Shown here: positions 9,101 through 19,212 of the stretch, piece after piece
How the letters are laid out: the number at the start of each line of letters is the position of its first letter
How positions within the stretch are numbered: position 1 is the stretch's first letter
Assembly (NCBI RefSeq): GCF_000024765.1
Contig: NC_013422.1
Span: 2,127,501 to 2,191,500 of the forward strand
From: Halothiobacillus neapolitanus c2
GTDB taxonomy: Bacteria; Pseudomonadota; Gammaproteobacteria; Halothiobacillales; Halothiobacillaceae
Reading direction: 5' to 3'
Length of the DNA: 64,000 bases
Notes under the pieces: generated by a model
Told to the model about the DNA's origin: nothing
Database searches by the model: none
Seen by the model: only the letters and a program-made list of their open reading frames with translations
Position numbers and translations under genes: made by a program

Positions 9101-11116
9101 ATGAAACGGGGACTGTTATTCCTATTTGCCTGCCTGATTTTTTTCTCTGCTGCCTACGCATTCGCCGACAGTGGGCGCGAATGCACCAACTGCGACCACA
9201 GCCTGGCGCCACGATTATGGATTCCAGACGGCGATCCTAATACCGATCACCTGCCACTCAAATCCAGCTCGGCCGATATCGTCATTGATGGTCCGATTGC
9301 TCGGGTAACCATCACCCAGCGTTACCGAAACGAAGGCACGCGCCCAATCAATGCACGCTACGTCTTTCCCGGATCGACGCACGCTGCGGTTCAAAGCCTC
9401 ACCATGAACATTGGCGATCGGATCATCAAAGCCAAAATCAAGGAAAAGGAAGAAGCCAAGAAAATATACGAAGTAGCGAAACAAGCCGGAAAACATGCCG
9501 CATTGCTGGAACAAAAACGTCCGAACGTATTCATGATGAACGTTGCGAACATCATGCCTGGCGACACCGTTGAACTGGTGCTGCAATACAGCGAATTACT
9601 GATTCCCGATGATGGCGTATACCAGTTGGTCTATCCGACCGTGGTCGGGCCTCGTTACGGTGGAGATCCGATTCGGGCCACACCCCATAACCGATGGATA
9701 GCCAATCCCTACGCCAAAGATAACACTGACGGTTCAAACCCGGCCCAGATCAAGACCGACATTCATGTGCGCATTGCCAGCCCGATTCCAATCAGTGACC
9801 TGCGTTCGGCGCAACACAAGATCGTCACGCATTGGTTGAATGACAAATCGGCGGAAATCAGTCTCGATCCATCCGAAACACACACCGGTAATCGGGACTT
9901 CATCCTGAGTTTCAGACTCCAGGGCGCCAAGATCAATTCAGGCCTGATGACCTACGAATGGAACGGCGAGCATTATTTTTTGATGATGGCTCAACCGCCC
10001 AAGCGGGTTGCACCCACAGAAGTGATGAAGCGCGAATATCTGTTCGTGGTCGATGTCTCCGGCTCCATGTACGGCTTCCCCCTCAACACGGCCAGCGACC
10101 TGATGCGCGAACTGCTTAGCAGCCTGAAGCCACAGGAAACCTTCAACATACTGTTCTTCTCGGGTGGTTCACGCGTGCTGTCACCCACCCCGTTGCAAGC
10201 AACACCAGAAAACCTGCAACGGGCCATGACCATGATGCGGAGCATTCAGGGTGGCGGCGGCACCGAATTGCTCCCGGCACTGAAAACAGCGTTTGCGATG
10301 CCGCGCACGGAAGATACCGCCCGCAGTATCGTTGTCATCACGGACGGTTATGTCGACGTCGAGCGGCAAGCCTACGATTTGATCAAACAAAACCTGAACT
10401 CGACCAATCTCTTTGCCTTCGGCATCGGATCGTCGGTCAATCGCTATCTGATGGAGAGCATGGCCCATGCCGGTCAGGGCGAACCGTTCATCATCACAGG
10501 CCCGAATGACGTACCGGGTGTCGGTGCACGGTTCCGTCGCTATGTGGACGCACCGGTTCTCAGCCATATCAAAATCCGGGGCAATGGCGTGGAACTGTAC
10601 GATACGGAGCCGTCTGAAATCCCGGTCATGCTCGCCGAGAGACCCATCGTAATCTTCGGCAAATACCGCAATGCGCAACCCGGCGCCACGCTGGAACTCA
10701 CGGGCACCCGTGCCACGGGGGAATACCGCGCTACCCTATCGTTGGACGACTCCAACGGGCAGGCCGACAAGAATCAAGCCGAACTGCTGCCCGTACTGTG
10801 GGCCCGCCAACGACTGATGTATCTTTCCGATCTTCAGGGCGACGACGACGCGCATCGGGATGAAATCATCCGTCTCGGCCTGCGTTACTCTCTGCTGACG
10901 CGATACACCTCGTTCGTCGCGGTCGATGAAACGATCAGCAACCCGAACGGCAATACCACGGACGTCAAACAACCGCTGCCGCTGCCACAAGGTGTGTCCG
11001 AGTTGGCCGTGGCACAGCCCGTACCCGAACCCAGCCTGTACTGGTTGCTGCTTGCGCTGGCTGTCCTGTTCGCTTCAGATCGACTGTTCCGGAAGAATCG
11101 CCATGTTCCGCACTGA
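9101..11116 (+). CDS. Secreted VIT/VWA-domain protein with PEP-CTERM-like sorting tail
   Basis: The 671-residue protein has a Sec signal peptide (residues 1-22, cleavage near AFA/DS). A VIT (inter-alpha-trypsin-inhibitor-like) domain spans about residues 48-185. A von Willebrand A domain spans about residues 308-480, with the MIDAS motif DVSGSM. The C-terminus has the tripartite layout of an exosortase substrate: PEP at residues 642-644, a hydrophobic helix, and a basic end (RLFRKNR). AGAGGTGA precedes the ATG. The gene overlaps the exosortase gene by 14 bases, suggesting a dedicated enzyme-substrate pair. The related marine proteobacterial sortase-target proteins share the VIT/VWA layout. 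VWA domains usually bind proteins or metal; the physiological role here is unknown. Confidence 0.88.
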   Translation: MKRGLLFLFACLIFFSAAYAFADSGRECTNCDHSLAPRLWIPDGDPNTDHLPLKSSSADIVIDGPIARVTITQRYRNEGTRPINARYVFPGSTHAAVQSLTMNIGDRIIKAKIKEKEEAKKIYEVAKQAGKHAALLEQKRPNVFMMNVANIMPGDTVELVLQYSELLIPDDGVYQLVYPTVVGPRYGGDPIRATPHNRWIANPYAKDNTDGSNPAQIKTDIHVRIASPIPISDLRSAQHKIVTHWLNDKSAEISLDPSETHTGNRDFILSFRLQGAKINSGLMTYEWNGEHYFLMMAQPPKRVAPTEVMKREYLFVVDVSGSMYGFPLNTASDLMRELLSSLKPQETFNILFFSGGSRVLSPTPLQATPENLQRAMTMMRSIQGGGGTELLPALKTAFAMPRTEDTARSIVVITDGYVDVERQAYDLIKQNLNSTNLFAFGIGSSVNRYLMESMAHAGQGEPFIITGPNDVPGVGARFRRYVDAPVLSHIKIRGNGVELYDTEPSEIPVMLAERPIVIFGKYRNAQPGATLELTGTRATGEYRATLSLDDSNGQADKNQAELLPVLWARQRLMYLSDLQGDDDAHRDEIIRLGLRYSLLTRYTSFVAVDETISNPNGNTTDVKQPLPLPQGVSELAVAQPVPEPSLYWLLLALAVLFASDRLFRKNRHVPH

Positions 11117-11858
11117 ACATCTCGACATACCCGCTGACGCGCGCCGGATGCGGGGCGGAGTATTCACCTGGGGGCTTGTCCTGCTGATGGTCTTGGCGTT
11201 CAAAGCGCTGTACTCATCGGTGCCAACAAGCCAACTGCAATGGTTGCTCTGGCCCTTGGCTACCTTGCTGAACAGCGTCGGCACACTCGCGTTCACCCCG
11301 ACACCATCGGGCGAGTGGCTGGATGCCGGCCACAATCTGATCATTGTCAAAGCATGCGCAGGCGGCAATTTCCTGATTGCCTCCTGGCTGGGCTATCTAT
11401 GGCGATGGCGCAACCGGCTCGGTCCGTTGATAGCGTTGAAGGCTTTCGGCGCGGCTTGGTTAACCACGCTGATTGCCAACACAATACGCATTCTCCTCAT
11501 CGCTCATGGTCAGCACGATCTGGCGCTGCACACCGGCTTATCGGCTGCCGACAGTCATCGGCTGATCGGTATCATCGTCTATTTCGGCATTCTGTCGTTG
11601 CAGCTCGCAGGGGCGGGCGCCCTGATAACCGCATCGACTATCTATCTCGGAATTACCGTGTTGCTTCCCTGGCTAAATGCCCTATTGTCTGGGCGAGCTG
11701 GCATTGATCCGCAAGCCGCGCTGTGGACGGCCACGATACCTGTGCTCGCCCTGTTCAGTTACGGGTTATGGAGACTGATTAAGCCTTTGATCGAACCCAA
11801 ACTCATTTCAACGAAACCCGATACAACGCAAAGCCGTCATCAAGAGTCCATCCAATAG
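11103..11858 (+). CDS. Exosortase/archaeosortase-family transpeptidase
   Basis: The 251-residue polytopic membrane protein has the three hallmark residues of exosortases in the right order. The nucleophilic Cys is C85 in VKACAGGNF, the Arg is R129 in ANTIRILL, and the His is H152 in DSHRLIGI. Each sits next to a hydrophobic segment. The start at 11103 lies inside the end of the VIT gene, giving a 14-base overlap. The likely role is to process the PEP-type tail of the VIT protein during export. No exopolysaccharide genes or other PEP-CTERM genes are in the window, so it is probably a single-target type rather than the EPS-linked XrtA type. The exact Xrt class cannot be assigned by eye. Confidence 0.85.
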   Translation: MFRTEHLDIPADARRMRGGVFTWGLVLLMVLAFKALYSSVPTSQLQWLLWPLATLLNSVGTLAFTPTPSGEWLDAGHNLIIVKACAGGNFLIASWLGYLWRWRNRLGPLIALKAFGAAWLTTLIANTIRILLIAHGQHDLALHTGLSAADSHRLIGIIVYFGILSLQLAGAGALITASTIYLGITVLLPWLNALLSGRAGIDPQAALWTATIPVLALFSYGLWRLIKPLIEPKLISTKPDTTQSRHQESIQ

Positions 11859-12898
11859 CCACGAATGGCGGCGACCCCCTGCCCTGCCAACATTTGCACC
11901 TGGGGCAGGTGCGTTTCCAAGATGCCACCAAGCGCATAGGTGGGCATGGTGGCTTCGCGAGTCAATTCCGCGAACTGTGCCCAACCGATTCCGGATTCTC
12001 CCGGATGGCTTAACGTTGGTAGGATGGGAGAAATCAGCAAGGCATCGACGCCGACCTCATTGGCCAATCGCACTTCTTCCAAGGTATGGCCGGATGCACT
12101 AACCCAACGATTTTGTGCACGCCAATTCGCCAGGGCTTCCCGATCCACCGAGGCCAGACGGTGTCGATTTAAGTGAACACCATCTGCGCGACACGATATG
12201 GCAATATCCAAACTCGCATTCACCCACGCGGACAACTCAAACGACTGAACGGTGGCCACTGCGGCGGTCCACTGGGCCATGCTTAGATCCCGACCGGGAC
12301 GTAATTGCACGATGGATGATCGCCCCCCAAATGACGATCGAAATTGCTGTCTAAGCGCATTGGCTGTCTTGACCAATGCCTGATGCCAAACGGAAAACCC
12401 GGCATCGCCCGCACCGCACGCAGCTGTAATTGCTATTCGAGGCGGCAGGCACAAGGCAGCGACAATCCCCCGATTGGCAGGTGGCAAGGCGCTCATCCAC
12501 TCGCCATGCCGACTGCAATCCAGTGTTTGAGCTGTTACCGATTGTCCTTCGCGGCCATGAAGTTCGCCTTGCCACTTTTCGACTCGATAGACAATGAGGC
12601 GAAGGTGCTTGGATTTCGGTTTGCCTTCAAGATCGCTTGAATTGGCCGAGTAAACCCAGGGAATTTCCATAAGCAACCGCGACGCTTGCGGCAGGATACC
12701 GAGTTCCTCAAACAGTTCGCGAGCCAATGCATCTGTGGGAGATTCATCCGGCTGGCACTTGCCACCGGGAAACGCCAGCATCCCGCCCAGATGCGCAGAA
12801 TCGGGGCGGCGCTCAAGCCAATATTGGGGAAGACCGGCCTGATTCGGTCCGGCCGGTAAAACTGCGAGTGCGATTCGTGTTTCTTCCGGAGGACTCAT
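11840..12898 (-). CDS. Nudix hydrolase (MutT-like) fused to a ThiE-like domain
   Basis: The 352-residue protein carries an N-terminal Nudix domain. Its box runs from GGKCQPDES to AREL and FEELGI (about residues 45-70), matching G-x5-E-x7-REx-xEE-xG. Residues of about 190-350 form a TIM-barrel-like domain related to thiamine-phosphate synthase (VQLRPG, ADGVHLN, ALGGI). This fusion is common in gammaproteobacteria and usually annotated as 8-oxo-dGTP diphosphatase. The ThiE-like half has lost typical catalytic positions (the VQLREK Lys and the VNDR pattern), so thiamine synthesis is doubtful. It lies 30 bases after argJ, probably in the same operon. Its 3' end overlaps the exosortase gene convergently by 19 bases. 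Confidence 0.88.
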   Translation of the reverse strand: MSPPEETRIALAVLPAGPNQAGLPQYWLERRPDSAHLGGMLAFPGGKCQPDESPTDALARELFEELGILPQASRLLMEIPWVYSANSSDLEGKPKSKHLRLIVYRVEKWQGELHGREGQSVTAQTLDCSRHGEWMSALPPANRGIVAALCLPPRIAITAACGAGDAGFSVWHQALVKTANALRQQFRSSFGGRSSIVQLRPGRDLSMAQWTAAVATVQSFELSAWVNASLDIAISCRADGVHLNRHRLASVDREALANWRAQNRWVSASGHTLEEVRLANEVGVDALLISPILPTLSHPGESGIGWAQFAELTREATMPTYALGGILETHLPQVQMLAGQGVAAIRGYWMDS

Positions 12899-12928
12899 TG
12901 CCGAATAAACAGCGTGGCCGAGCGGAAC

Positions 12929-14155
12929 TCAGGAGCGATATTCGGCATTGATCTTGACGTAATCGTAGGAAAAATCGCAGGTCCAGACCCGATCCCGCGC
13001 CGACCCGCGACCCAGCGTGATGCGCATGGTGATGTCTTCGCGCTTCATTACCTCAGCGGCACGCGTTTCGACATAGGACGGATCACGGCCGCCATTGCGA
13101 ACCACTTCGACATCCCCCAGCCACAGGCCGATTTTATTGACGTCCAGATCATCGATACCGGCATACCCGATTGCCGCCAGAATCCTTCCCAGGTTCGGAT
13201 CGGATGCGAACAGCGCCGTTTTCACCAACGGGCTGTGCGCGATGGCTTTGGCGATTTGTACGCATTCGGCGCGATCACGCCCTTGTTCGACCTCGATGGT
13301 GACGAATTTCGTCGCGCCCTCGCCATCGCGGGCGAGCGCCTGTGCAAGAAAGACACTCACCTCGGCGACAGCGGCGTACAGTGCGTGATAATCAGCCCCG
13401 TCGATTTCCTCGACCAAGGGCGCATCGACTCGACCATTCGCCATCAGAATGAACGAGTCGTTGGTGGAGGTATCGCCATCGACCGTGACGCGATTGAAGC
13501 TCTCATTGGTCACTTCGTTCAGCAGGTGCTGCAACACGCCTGCCGGCACACGGGCATCAATGGCCACATAGCCCAGCATCGTCGCCATGTTGGGGTGAAT
13601 CATCCCCGAGCCCTTGGCAATCCCGGTTACCGTCACGGTCTGCCCTTTGATCTGACAGGAGGCAGTGCGTCCCTTGGCAACGATATCGGTTGTCATGATC
13701 GCGCCCGCCGCACGCAGCCAGTTGTCTTCGGCCAGGTTCGCCAGCGCCGCAGGAATGCCCGAGATAATCCGATCGGCGGGCAAGGACTCCATGATCACGC
13801 CCGTGGAGAACGGCAGAATCTGATCTTCCTTGCAGCCCAACTCGTTGGCGAGTGCCGCGCAGACCTGGCGCGCACGAGCCAAACCGTCCTCGCCCGTACC
13901 CGCATTCGCATTGCCGGTATTGATGACCAGTGCACGGGGCGCTGTCGACGCAAGATGGGTACGGCATAACTGGACAGGTGCGGCGCAGAATCGGTTTTGC
14001 GTGAATACACCCGCGACTGTCGCGGTTTCAGGCAAGCAAATGACCAGAACGTCATCCCGATTGGCTTTGCGCACACCGGCCTGTGCCACACCGAGCCGAA
14101 TGCCGGGAATGAGTGTCAACGAACCGGCAACGGGCGGGGTTAATCCAACTGGCAT
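12929..14155 (-). CDS. argJ: Bifunctional ornithine acetyltransferase / N-acetylglutamate synthase
   Basis: ArgJ transfers acetyl from N-acetylornithine to glutamate, recycling acetyl groups in arginine synthesis. It may also make N-acetylglutamate from acetyl-CoA. The 408-residue precursor has the autocleavage site at [10 protein letters not shown]. The nucleophilic Thr is about residue 192, giving alpha and beta chains of typical size. Other signatures are NTGNANAGTG near 79-88 and STGVIME near 117. The gene lies upstream of the Nudix gene and downstream of a DUF945 gene and secA, a familiar gammaproteobacterial neighbourhood. Confidence 0.96.
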   Translation of the reverse strand: MPVGLTPPVAGSLTLIPGIRLGVAQAGVRKANRDDVLVICLPETATVAGVFTQNRFCAAPVQLCRTHLASTAPRALVINTGNANAGTGEDGLARARQVCAALANELGCKEDQILPFSTGVIMESLPADRIISGIPAALANLAEDNWLRAAGAIMTTDIVAKGRTASCQIKGQTVTVTGIAKGSGMIHPNMATMLGYVAIDARVPAGVLQHLLNEVTNESFNRVTVDGDTSTNDSFILMANGRVDAPLVEEIDGADYHALYAAVAEVSVFLAQALARDGEGATKFVTIEVEQGRDRAECVQIAKAIAHSPLVKTALFASDPNLGRILAAIGYAGIDDLDVNKIGLWLGDVEVVRNGGRDPSYVETRAAEVMKREDITMRITLGRGSARDRVWTCDFSYDYVKINAEYRS

Positions 14156-14175
14156 AGCTTTTTACCTCGATTCAA

Positions 14176-14203
14176 CAACAAAACGACCCCATAAGAGGTC
14201 GTC
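14176..14203 (-). terminator. Possible terminator after the DUF945 gene
   Basis: On the minus strand ACGACC pairs with GGTCGT across an 8-base loop, followed by TTTTGTT. The six-base stem makes this a modest candidate. Confidence 0.4.
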
Positions 14204-14240
14204 GAATTAAGTCATCCGTCACGGTTGCCTCAAGCGGCGC

Positions 14241-15578
14241 TTACCGTGCAGACATGGCTGACATCACGCCCAGCAAATCATTGGCTGGCAAGCCGTTGAT
14301 GGTGAGCTGTCCGGCCTTGAAGGCAAAATTGGTCGACAACATGCCATTGGACTGCGTGATGTACCCTTTTTGCACCATTTGCTGCAGTTGCTGCTCATTC
14401 ACCGCTTGGCGATCTGGCCCGGCTTCAGTCTGAGCCGCCTGATAAACCGCTTCGGGAACGCTGAAATCCCCTTTCATGTCGAGAAGATTAAGCAGCGACA
14501 TCGGATTATTCATCCCTTCCTTGCCATGCCCCGGTGGCAACTCCGCGGAGAAATGCAGCGCCACGGTACCATCCGGCAATTTGAAGCTGATCGGATCAAT
14601 CTCAAATTTCGGCCCCGCATTCAGCAAGGCGGGCAGATGCGTCATCACGCTCATGGATACCGCCTGTTTGATTTTGTCCGGATCACCCATGGTCTGCTTT
14701 TGCGCAAGCTGTGCCTGCTTAACAATGTCTTCAAGCGCGGGGGCGTCGACCCGCGAAATGCCGTATTTGAATTTCAGATCCTTCATCGTGCGGAAGGCAG
14801 GCGGCGCGGCAGAAAAATCAGCATTAGCCACATCCAAGCCGACATCAACGGCGAAATCATCGCCGGTCCGCAAAGAGTGACTCGTCAGAGCCAATCCGGA
14901 AAGAGCGCCCTCGTTGCCCACCGTCAACGAAGCAACTTTCATTGCAAACTGGCTGTTCCAGGCAATGTGGCTTTTCTTGTCCATCACCCCATCGGCATCA
15001 AGAGTAATACCCTTGAAGGCAGCCGATTGAGGCATGCCCTTATCGTCTTTCTGACCGGTGATATTCAGCGAATCAAACGCGCCGGTATAGGCGAACTTGC
15101 CGCTGGCCGCGGCATCGATTGTCATCGTGCCGCCACTAAAGGTGACTTGAGGTTGGTTGATGGGCGCAAATTCACCCTCGGTGTGCGCACCACCGAACAC
15201 GCTCAGCGCCGTGTTCAGCACGACCGGCTCTTTCCCTGAAAAGAGTTGCTCAACCTGAGGCTTGATTTCCGTATCCGGCACCCAAACGGTTTGGATCGTG
15301 GCATACCGACCATCCACCCCGGGAATCTGATTGATGGTGTGCTTGAAATGAATGAGATAGCGTGTGCCATCTGCGCCAGCCAGTGTGACATGAGAGGTTG
15401 CTGTCGAACTCAAATAGCCTCGCTGATATGAGTCAAGCGACCAGGTGATGCCATCAGAGAGCCCCGGAAGCGCACTGACCGATTGCATACGTTTTTCGAT
15501 CATCATGCCGGAAACGTACGGTGCGGCCGCGATGCCGGCGACAATTACCACACCCAGTCCTATCGCCAGTTTATTCAT
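14241..15578 (-). CDS. DUF945 (YdgA-like) family protein
   Basis: The 445-residue protein begins with a hydrophobic signal or anchor (MNKLAIGLGVVIVAGIAAAP). A long soluble domain typical of DUF945/YdgA follows, with GITWSLDSYQRGYLSS near residue 45. The family is thought to be periplasmic or membrane-anchored and its function is unknown. An in-frame ATG three codons earlier (15587) is possible. AAGGA sits directly against that one but about 9 bases before the ATG at 15578, so the latter is preferred. The gene lies between secA and argJ on the same strand. Confidence 0.8.
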   Translation of the reverse strand: MNKLAIGLGVVIVAGIAAAPYVSGMMIEKRMQSVSALPGLSDGITWSLDSYQRGYLSSTATSHVTLAGADGTRYLIHFKHTINQIPGVDGRYATIQTVWVPDTEIKPQVEQLFSGKEPVVLNTALSVFGGAHTEGEFAPINQPQVTFSGGTMTIDAAASGKFAYTGAFDSLNITGQKDDKGMPQSAAFKGITLDADGVMDKKSHIAWNSQFAMKVASLTVGNEGALSGLALTSHSLRTGDDFAVDVGLDVANADFSAAPPAFRTMKDLKFKYGISRVDAPALEDIVKQAQLAQKQTMGDPDKIKQAVSMSVMTHLPALLNAGPKFEIDPISFKLPDGTVALHFSAELPPGHGKEGMNNPMSLLNLLDMKGDFSVPEAVYQAAQTEAGPDRQAVNEQQLQQMVQKGYITQSNGMLSTNFAFKAGQLTINGLPANDLLGVMSAMSAR

Positions 15579-15650
15579 CGTGTCCATTCCTTGAATTATT
15601 AGTTTATTTCGGCCGCAGCCAGCTTTTATCTGTCTGCGACTGTAACAAGA

Positions 15651-18413
15651 CTAATTTAATTTTCCGTGGCAGTGCTTATATTTTTTACCCGATCCACACC
15701 AGCAAGGATCGTTACGCCCCAGCTTCGGTTCTTGACGAACGGGGGTGCGGCCTTCGGCATCCGACTCGGATGCTGATTCGGAAAACTCATCCACGGACTC
15801 GTGTCGCATCTGCAACCGGCTTTCATCCAGATACCGGGCTTCTACCACGTCTTCAAGCAGGTCATCCATCACTGCCTCGCCCTGATCGGGCGCCGGGGCG
15901 ATGGACAGACGGCTCAGGATTTTCACGACTTCCAGATTGATTTCATCCAGCATGTGGCTGAACATCTCGAAGGCTTCGCGCTTGTATTCCTGCGTCGGGT
16001 TTTTCTGTGCATACCCGCGCAGACCGATGCTTTGACGGAGGTAATCCATCGCGGCGAGATGTTCTTTCCAGTGTCCATCGAGCACTTGCAGCCGAATGCC
16101 TTTCTCGAACTGGCGCAGAGAATCCGCACCCACGATGGTTTCCTTGACGCTGTAATCCTCTTCCATGGTGTCAATGATCTTGTCGAGCAACGTCTCGGCA
16201 TGGAGGTCCTTGTCCGTGGCCAGCCATTCGGCAATCGGCATCTGCTGACCGAAATCTTCGGCAAGCGTTTGGGTCAGACCCTCGATATCCCACTGTTCTT
16301 CCAGTGCCTCTGGCGGCACAAACCGCGAGAAGACATCGGCCATGACTTCGCGACGCATCGGGATGATGATCGCCTGTGTTTCTGTGGTGGCCATGACGGC
16401 GCGGCGCTGATCGTAAATGACCTTGCGCTGTTCGTTGGCAACGTTGTCGTAATCAAGCAAGTGCTTACGTTGGTCGAAGTTATGACCTTCAACCTTGCGC
16501 TGCGCGTTCTCGATGGCACGGGTCACCCAGGGATGCTCGATTGCCTCGCCCGCTTGCATACCCAGTTTCTTCATCAAGCCGCCGACCCGATCGGAGGCGA
16601 ACACGCGCATCAGGTTGTCTTCCAACGACAGGAAGAAGCGGGTCGAGCCCGGATCACCCTGACGACCCGAACGGCCACGCAACTGGTTATCGACCCGGCG
16701 GGATTCATGCCGCTCCGTACCCACCACGTGCAGGCCGCCCGCAGCCAGCGCTTCGTCATGCCGGATTTGCCAGGCAGCCTTAACCTTGGCTTTGTCTTCT
16801 TCCGTCGCATCGCTGCCCAGTGCGAGCGTTTCCTGTTCCAGATTCCCGCCCAGCATGATGTCTGTACCCCGACCGGCCATGTTGGTGGCGATGGTTACCG
16901 CGCCCGGACGACCGGCCTCGGCGATGATCTCCGCCTCGCGCTCATGATGCTTGGCGTTCAGCACGTTGTGTGGAATCTTGGCCTTGGTCAGTGCCGCCGC
17001 AATAATTTCGGAAGACTCGATCGAAGCAGTACCGACCAGTGTGGGCTGGTTGCGGCCACGGGCGGCCTGAACATCCTTGACGATGGCTTCGTATTTTTCC
17101 GCCTGCGTGAGGAAGACGAAATCGCCCAGATCGTTACGTTGCACCGGGCGATTGGTCGGAATTTGCACCACTTCCAAATTGTAGATTTCAGCCAGTTCGC
17201 GGGCTTCTGTATCCGCCGTACCGGTCATACCCGATAGCTTTTTGTACAGGCGGAAATAGTTCTGGAAGGTGATGGACGCCAGTGTCTGATTTTCCGGCTG
17301 AATCGGCAGGCCTTCTTTGGCCTCGACTGCTTGATGCAAGCCTTCCGACCAACGGCGTCCTGCAAGCGTGCGCCCGGTGAATTCATCGACGATGATCACT
17401 TCGTTGTCGCGAACGATGTACTCCACGTTCCGACGATAGATCGCATGCGCACGCAGAGCGGAATTCAAATGACTCAACAGCATGATGTTGTGCGCGTCAT
17501 AGAGCGACTCGCCCGGCTCCAGCAAACCGATCTGAATCAGCAGGTTTTCCGCTCGTTCGAAGCCTTGCTCGGTCAAAAACACCTGTTTGTTCTTTTCATC
17601 GACGGTGAAATCACCGCGTTCTTCGTCGGTTAACGGCGGCTCGTCATCCTTGGGTTCTTCGCGCGCCTGCTTCTTGAGCTCGGGAATCAACCCGTTGATT
17701 TTCAGATAAGTATCGGAAGAATCCGCCGCCGGGCCGGAAATAATCAAGGGCGTGCGTGCTTCATCGATGAGGATCGAATCCACTTCATCGACGATGGCGT
17801 AAACCAACTCGCGCTGCATGACCGCGTCTTGGCTGAAGGCCATGTTGTCACGCAGATAATCGAAACCGAGCTCGTTGTTCGTGGCATAGGTCACATCACA
17901 ACGATAGGCATCGTATTTGCTGCGGTTGTCCATGTTCGGAACAACCACGCCAATAGACAAGCCCAACGCGTTGTAGAGCCGCCCCATCCACTCTGCATCA
18001 CGCCGGGCGAGGTAATCGTTGACGGTGACGACATGAACGCCTTGCTTGGTCAAGGCATTGAGATAAACCGCCAAGGTGGCGACCAGCGTCTTGCCTTCAC
18101 CAGTTCGCATCTCCGCGATCTTGCCCTGATGCAACGCCATGCCGCCGATCAGCTGCACATCGAAATGGCGCATGCCCAGCACGCGCTGGCTCATTTCCCG
18201 GCAAACGGCAAAGGCTTCGGGCAGCAATTGATCCAGGGTTTCACCGTTCTGCCAGCGCTGGTGAAACTCATCGGTCTTGGCACGCAACGCGGCATCATCC
18301 AATGCCTGCATCTGCGGTTCCAGTGCATTGATCTGCCCGACACGTTGCTGCATCTGCTTGATAACGCGGTCATTACGGGTGCCAAAAATCTTCCGGACAA
18401 TACTTGCGATCAT
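15651..18413 (-). CDS. secA: Preprotein translocase ATPase SecA
   Basis: SecA drives export of unfolded preproteins through SecYEG by ATP hydrolysis. The 920-residue protein starts [11 protein letters not shown], the family start; in-frame extensions upstream lack support. It has Walker [12 protein letters not shown], the DEAD-type motif [10 protein letters not shown], and the helicase motif [14 protein letters not shown]. The C-terminal zinc and SecB-binding motif is [14 protein letters not shown]. Both length and motif order are standard. A small upstream frame ends on the start codon (ATGA), but whether it is translated is unknown. Confidence 0.98.
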   Translation of the reverse strand: MIASIVRKIFGTRNDRVIKQMQQRVGQINALEPQMQALDDAALRAKTDEFHQRWQNGETLDQLLPEAFAVCREMSQRVLGMRHFDVQLIGGMALHQGKIAEMRTGEGKTLVATLAVYLNALTKQGVHVVTVNDYLARRDAEWMGRLYNALGLSIGVVVPNMDNRSKYDAYRCDVTYATNNELGFDYLRDNMAFSQDAVMQRELVYAIVDEVDSILIDEARTPLIISGPAADSSDTYLKINGLIPELKKQAREEPKDDEPPLTDEERGDFTVDEKNKQVFLTEQGFERAENLLIQIGLLEPGESLYDAHNIMLLSHLNSALRAHAIYRRNVEYIVRDNEVIIVDEFTGRTLAGRRWSEGLHQAVEAKEGLPIQPENQTLASITFQNYFRLYKKLSGMTGTADTEARELAEIYNLEVVQIPTNRPVQRNDLGDFVFLTQAEKYEAIVKDVQAARGRNQPTLVGTASIESSEIIAAALTKAKIPHNVLNAKHHEREAEIIAEAGRPGAVTIATNMAGRGTDIMLGGNLEQETLALGSDATEEDKAKVKAAWQIRHDEALAAGGLHVVGTERHESRRVDNQLRGRSGRQGDPGSTRFFLSLEDNLMRVFASDRVGGLMKKLGMQAGEAIEHPWVTRAIENAQRKVEGHNFDQRKHLLDYDNVANEQRKVIYDQRRAVMATTETQAIIIPMRREVMADVFSRFVPPEALEEQWDIEGLTQTLAEDFGQQMPIAEWLATDKDLHAETLLDKIIDTMEEDYSVKETIVGADSLRQFEKGIRLQVLDGHWKEHLAAMDYLRQSIGLRGYAQKNPTQEYKREAFEMFSHMLDEINLEVVKILSRLSIAPAPDQGEAVMDDLLEDVVEARYLDESRLQMRHESVDEFSESASESDAEGRTPVRQEPKLGRNDPCWCGSGKKYKHCHGKLN

Positions 18414-18709
18414 GAACAAAACTTTCCGTTGTGGGGATAGGTGGACGCAAAAAAGAAACGCCACAGCGAGAAGCGGCTCGTTTGCGGCCTGTACGGCCCG
18501 CGACCATAGCCAGAATCTGGGCTTGGAATGGTACGGCAGATAAGCTTGAAATGGTAGCGAAGCACTTCTTTTTCAACCCTCATCCGGGTTAAAAAGCCAT
18601 TGGAAGCAATAAGCGACCGGATTGACAAGACATTCAACTCAAGAAGCAAAGCTCGTACACTCTACAAAGAGCCGATTTAAGAGCCCGACCACGCCTTGCG
18701 AGCCCCGCC

Positions 18710-19156
18710 ATGAAATCAAACCTGTACGATGCCCTCAAACCCTTCGCGGCCCGCGCGGGACAAATTCGCATGTTTGATTTATTTCTGCTGGAGGTACTAC
18801 CGCGCAACCTTCAGGGGCGAGTGCGTGTACTGAATATCCGCGATGGCGTTTTGGTTCTTGGAGTAGATCACGCGGCGCTCGCCACGCAGACACGATTTCA
18901 GGCACCGCAATGGCTGGGGCGGCTCAATCAGGCCGCGCAAAAGGAAGGAAACCTACCCACCCTGACCAATGTGGAAATCCGGGTCGCTTCAGAAGATAGG
19001 TTGCTCAAACCACCCGAAAAAAAACACAGGGAACTCGGGGAAAGTGCCCGCGCCTCGCTACGAGCCTTGGCAGAACATGAACCGGACGCTTCGTTGGCAA
19101 GCACGTTGCGGCGACTGGCTGATCTTGGAGTCAAACCAACGTCCGACGGAAATTAA
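18710..19156 (+). CDS. dciA: DciA-like helicase loader (DUF721)
   Basis: The 148-residue protein matches the DUF721/DciA family. It has an N-terminal domain with LLEVLPRNLQGRVRVLNIRDGVLVLGVDHAALATQTRF-type strands (about 25-62), followed by a charged, likely disordered tail. DciA is the ancestral loader of the replicative helicase DnaB in bacteria lacking DnaC or DnaI. In pseudomonads and relatives it sits between lpxC and secA, exactly as here. The gene is divergent from secA and convergent with lpxC. Confidence 0.8.
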   Translation: MKSNLYDALKPFAARAGQIRMFDLFLLEVLPRNLQGRVRVLNIRDGVLVLGVDHAALATQTRFQAPQWLGRLNQAAQKEGNLPTLTNVEIRVASEDRLLKPPEKKHRELGESARASLRALAEHEPDASLASTLRRLADLGVKPTSDGN

Positions 19157-19180
19157 AAACCCCTCTGTTCAGAGGGGCTT
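19153..19180 (-). terminator. Rho-independent terminator of lpxC
   Basis: CCCCTCTG pairs with CAGAGGGG across a two-base centre (19160-19177). On the minus strand the stem is followed by five T residues, so it ends leftward lpxC transcription. It may also slow rightward dciA transcripts. Confidence 0.75.
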
Positions 19181-19212
19181 GGAGTCTTATCGAACGAATT
19201 TCAGATCGATAC

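Noticed and set aside
11103-11858. Exosortase as the EPS-linked XrtA type
   Set aside because: No exopolysaccharide synthesis genes or additional PEP-CTERM proteins are present, and the gene overlaps its single apparent substrate gene.
15801-17237. 478-codon frame antisense to secA
   Set aside because: It is a shadow of the conserved secA reading frame with no ribosome binding site or recognisable domain.
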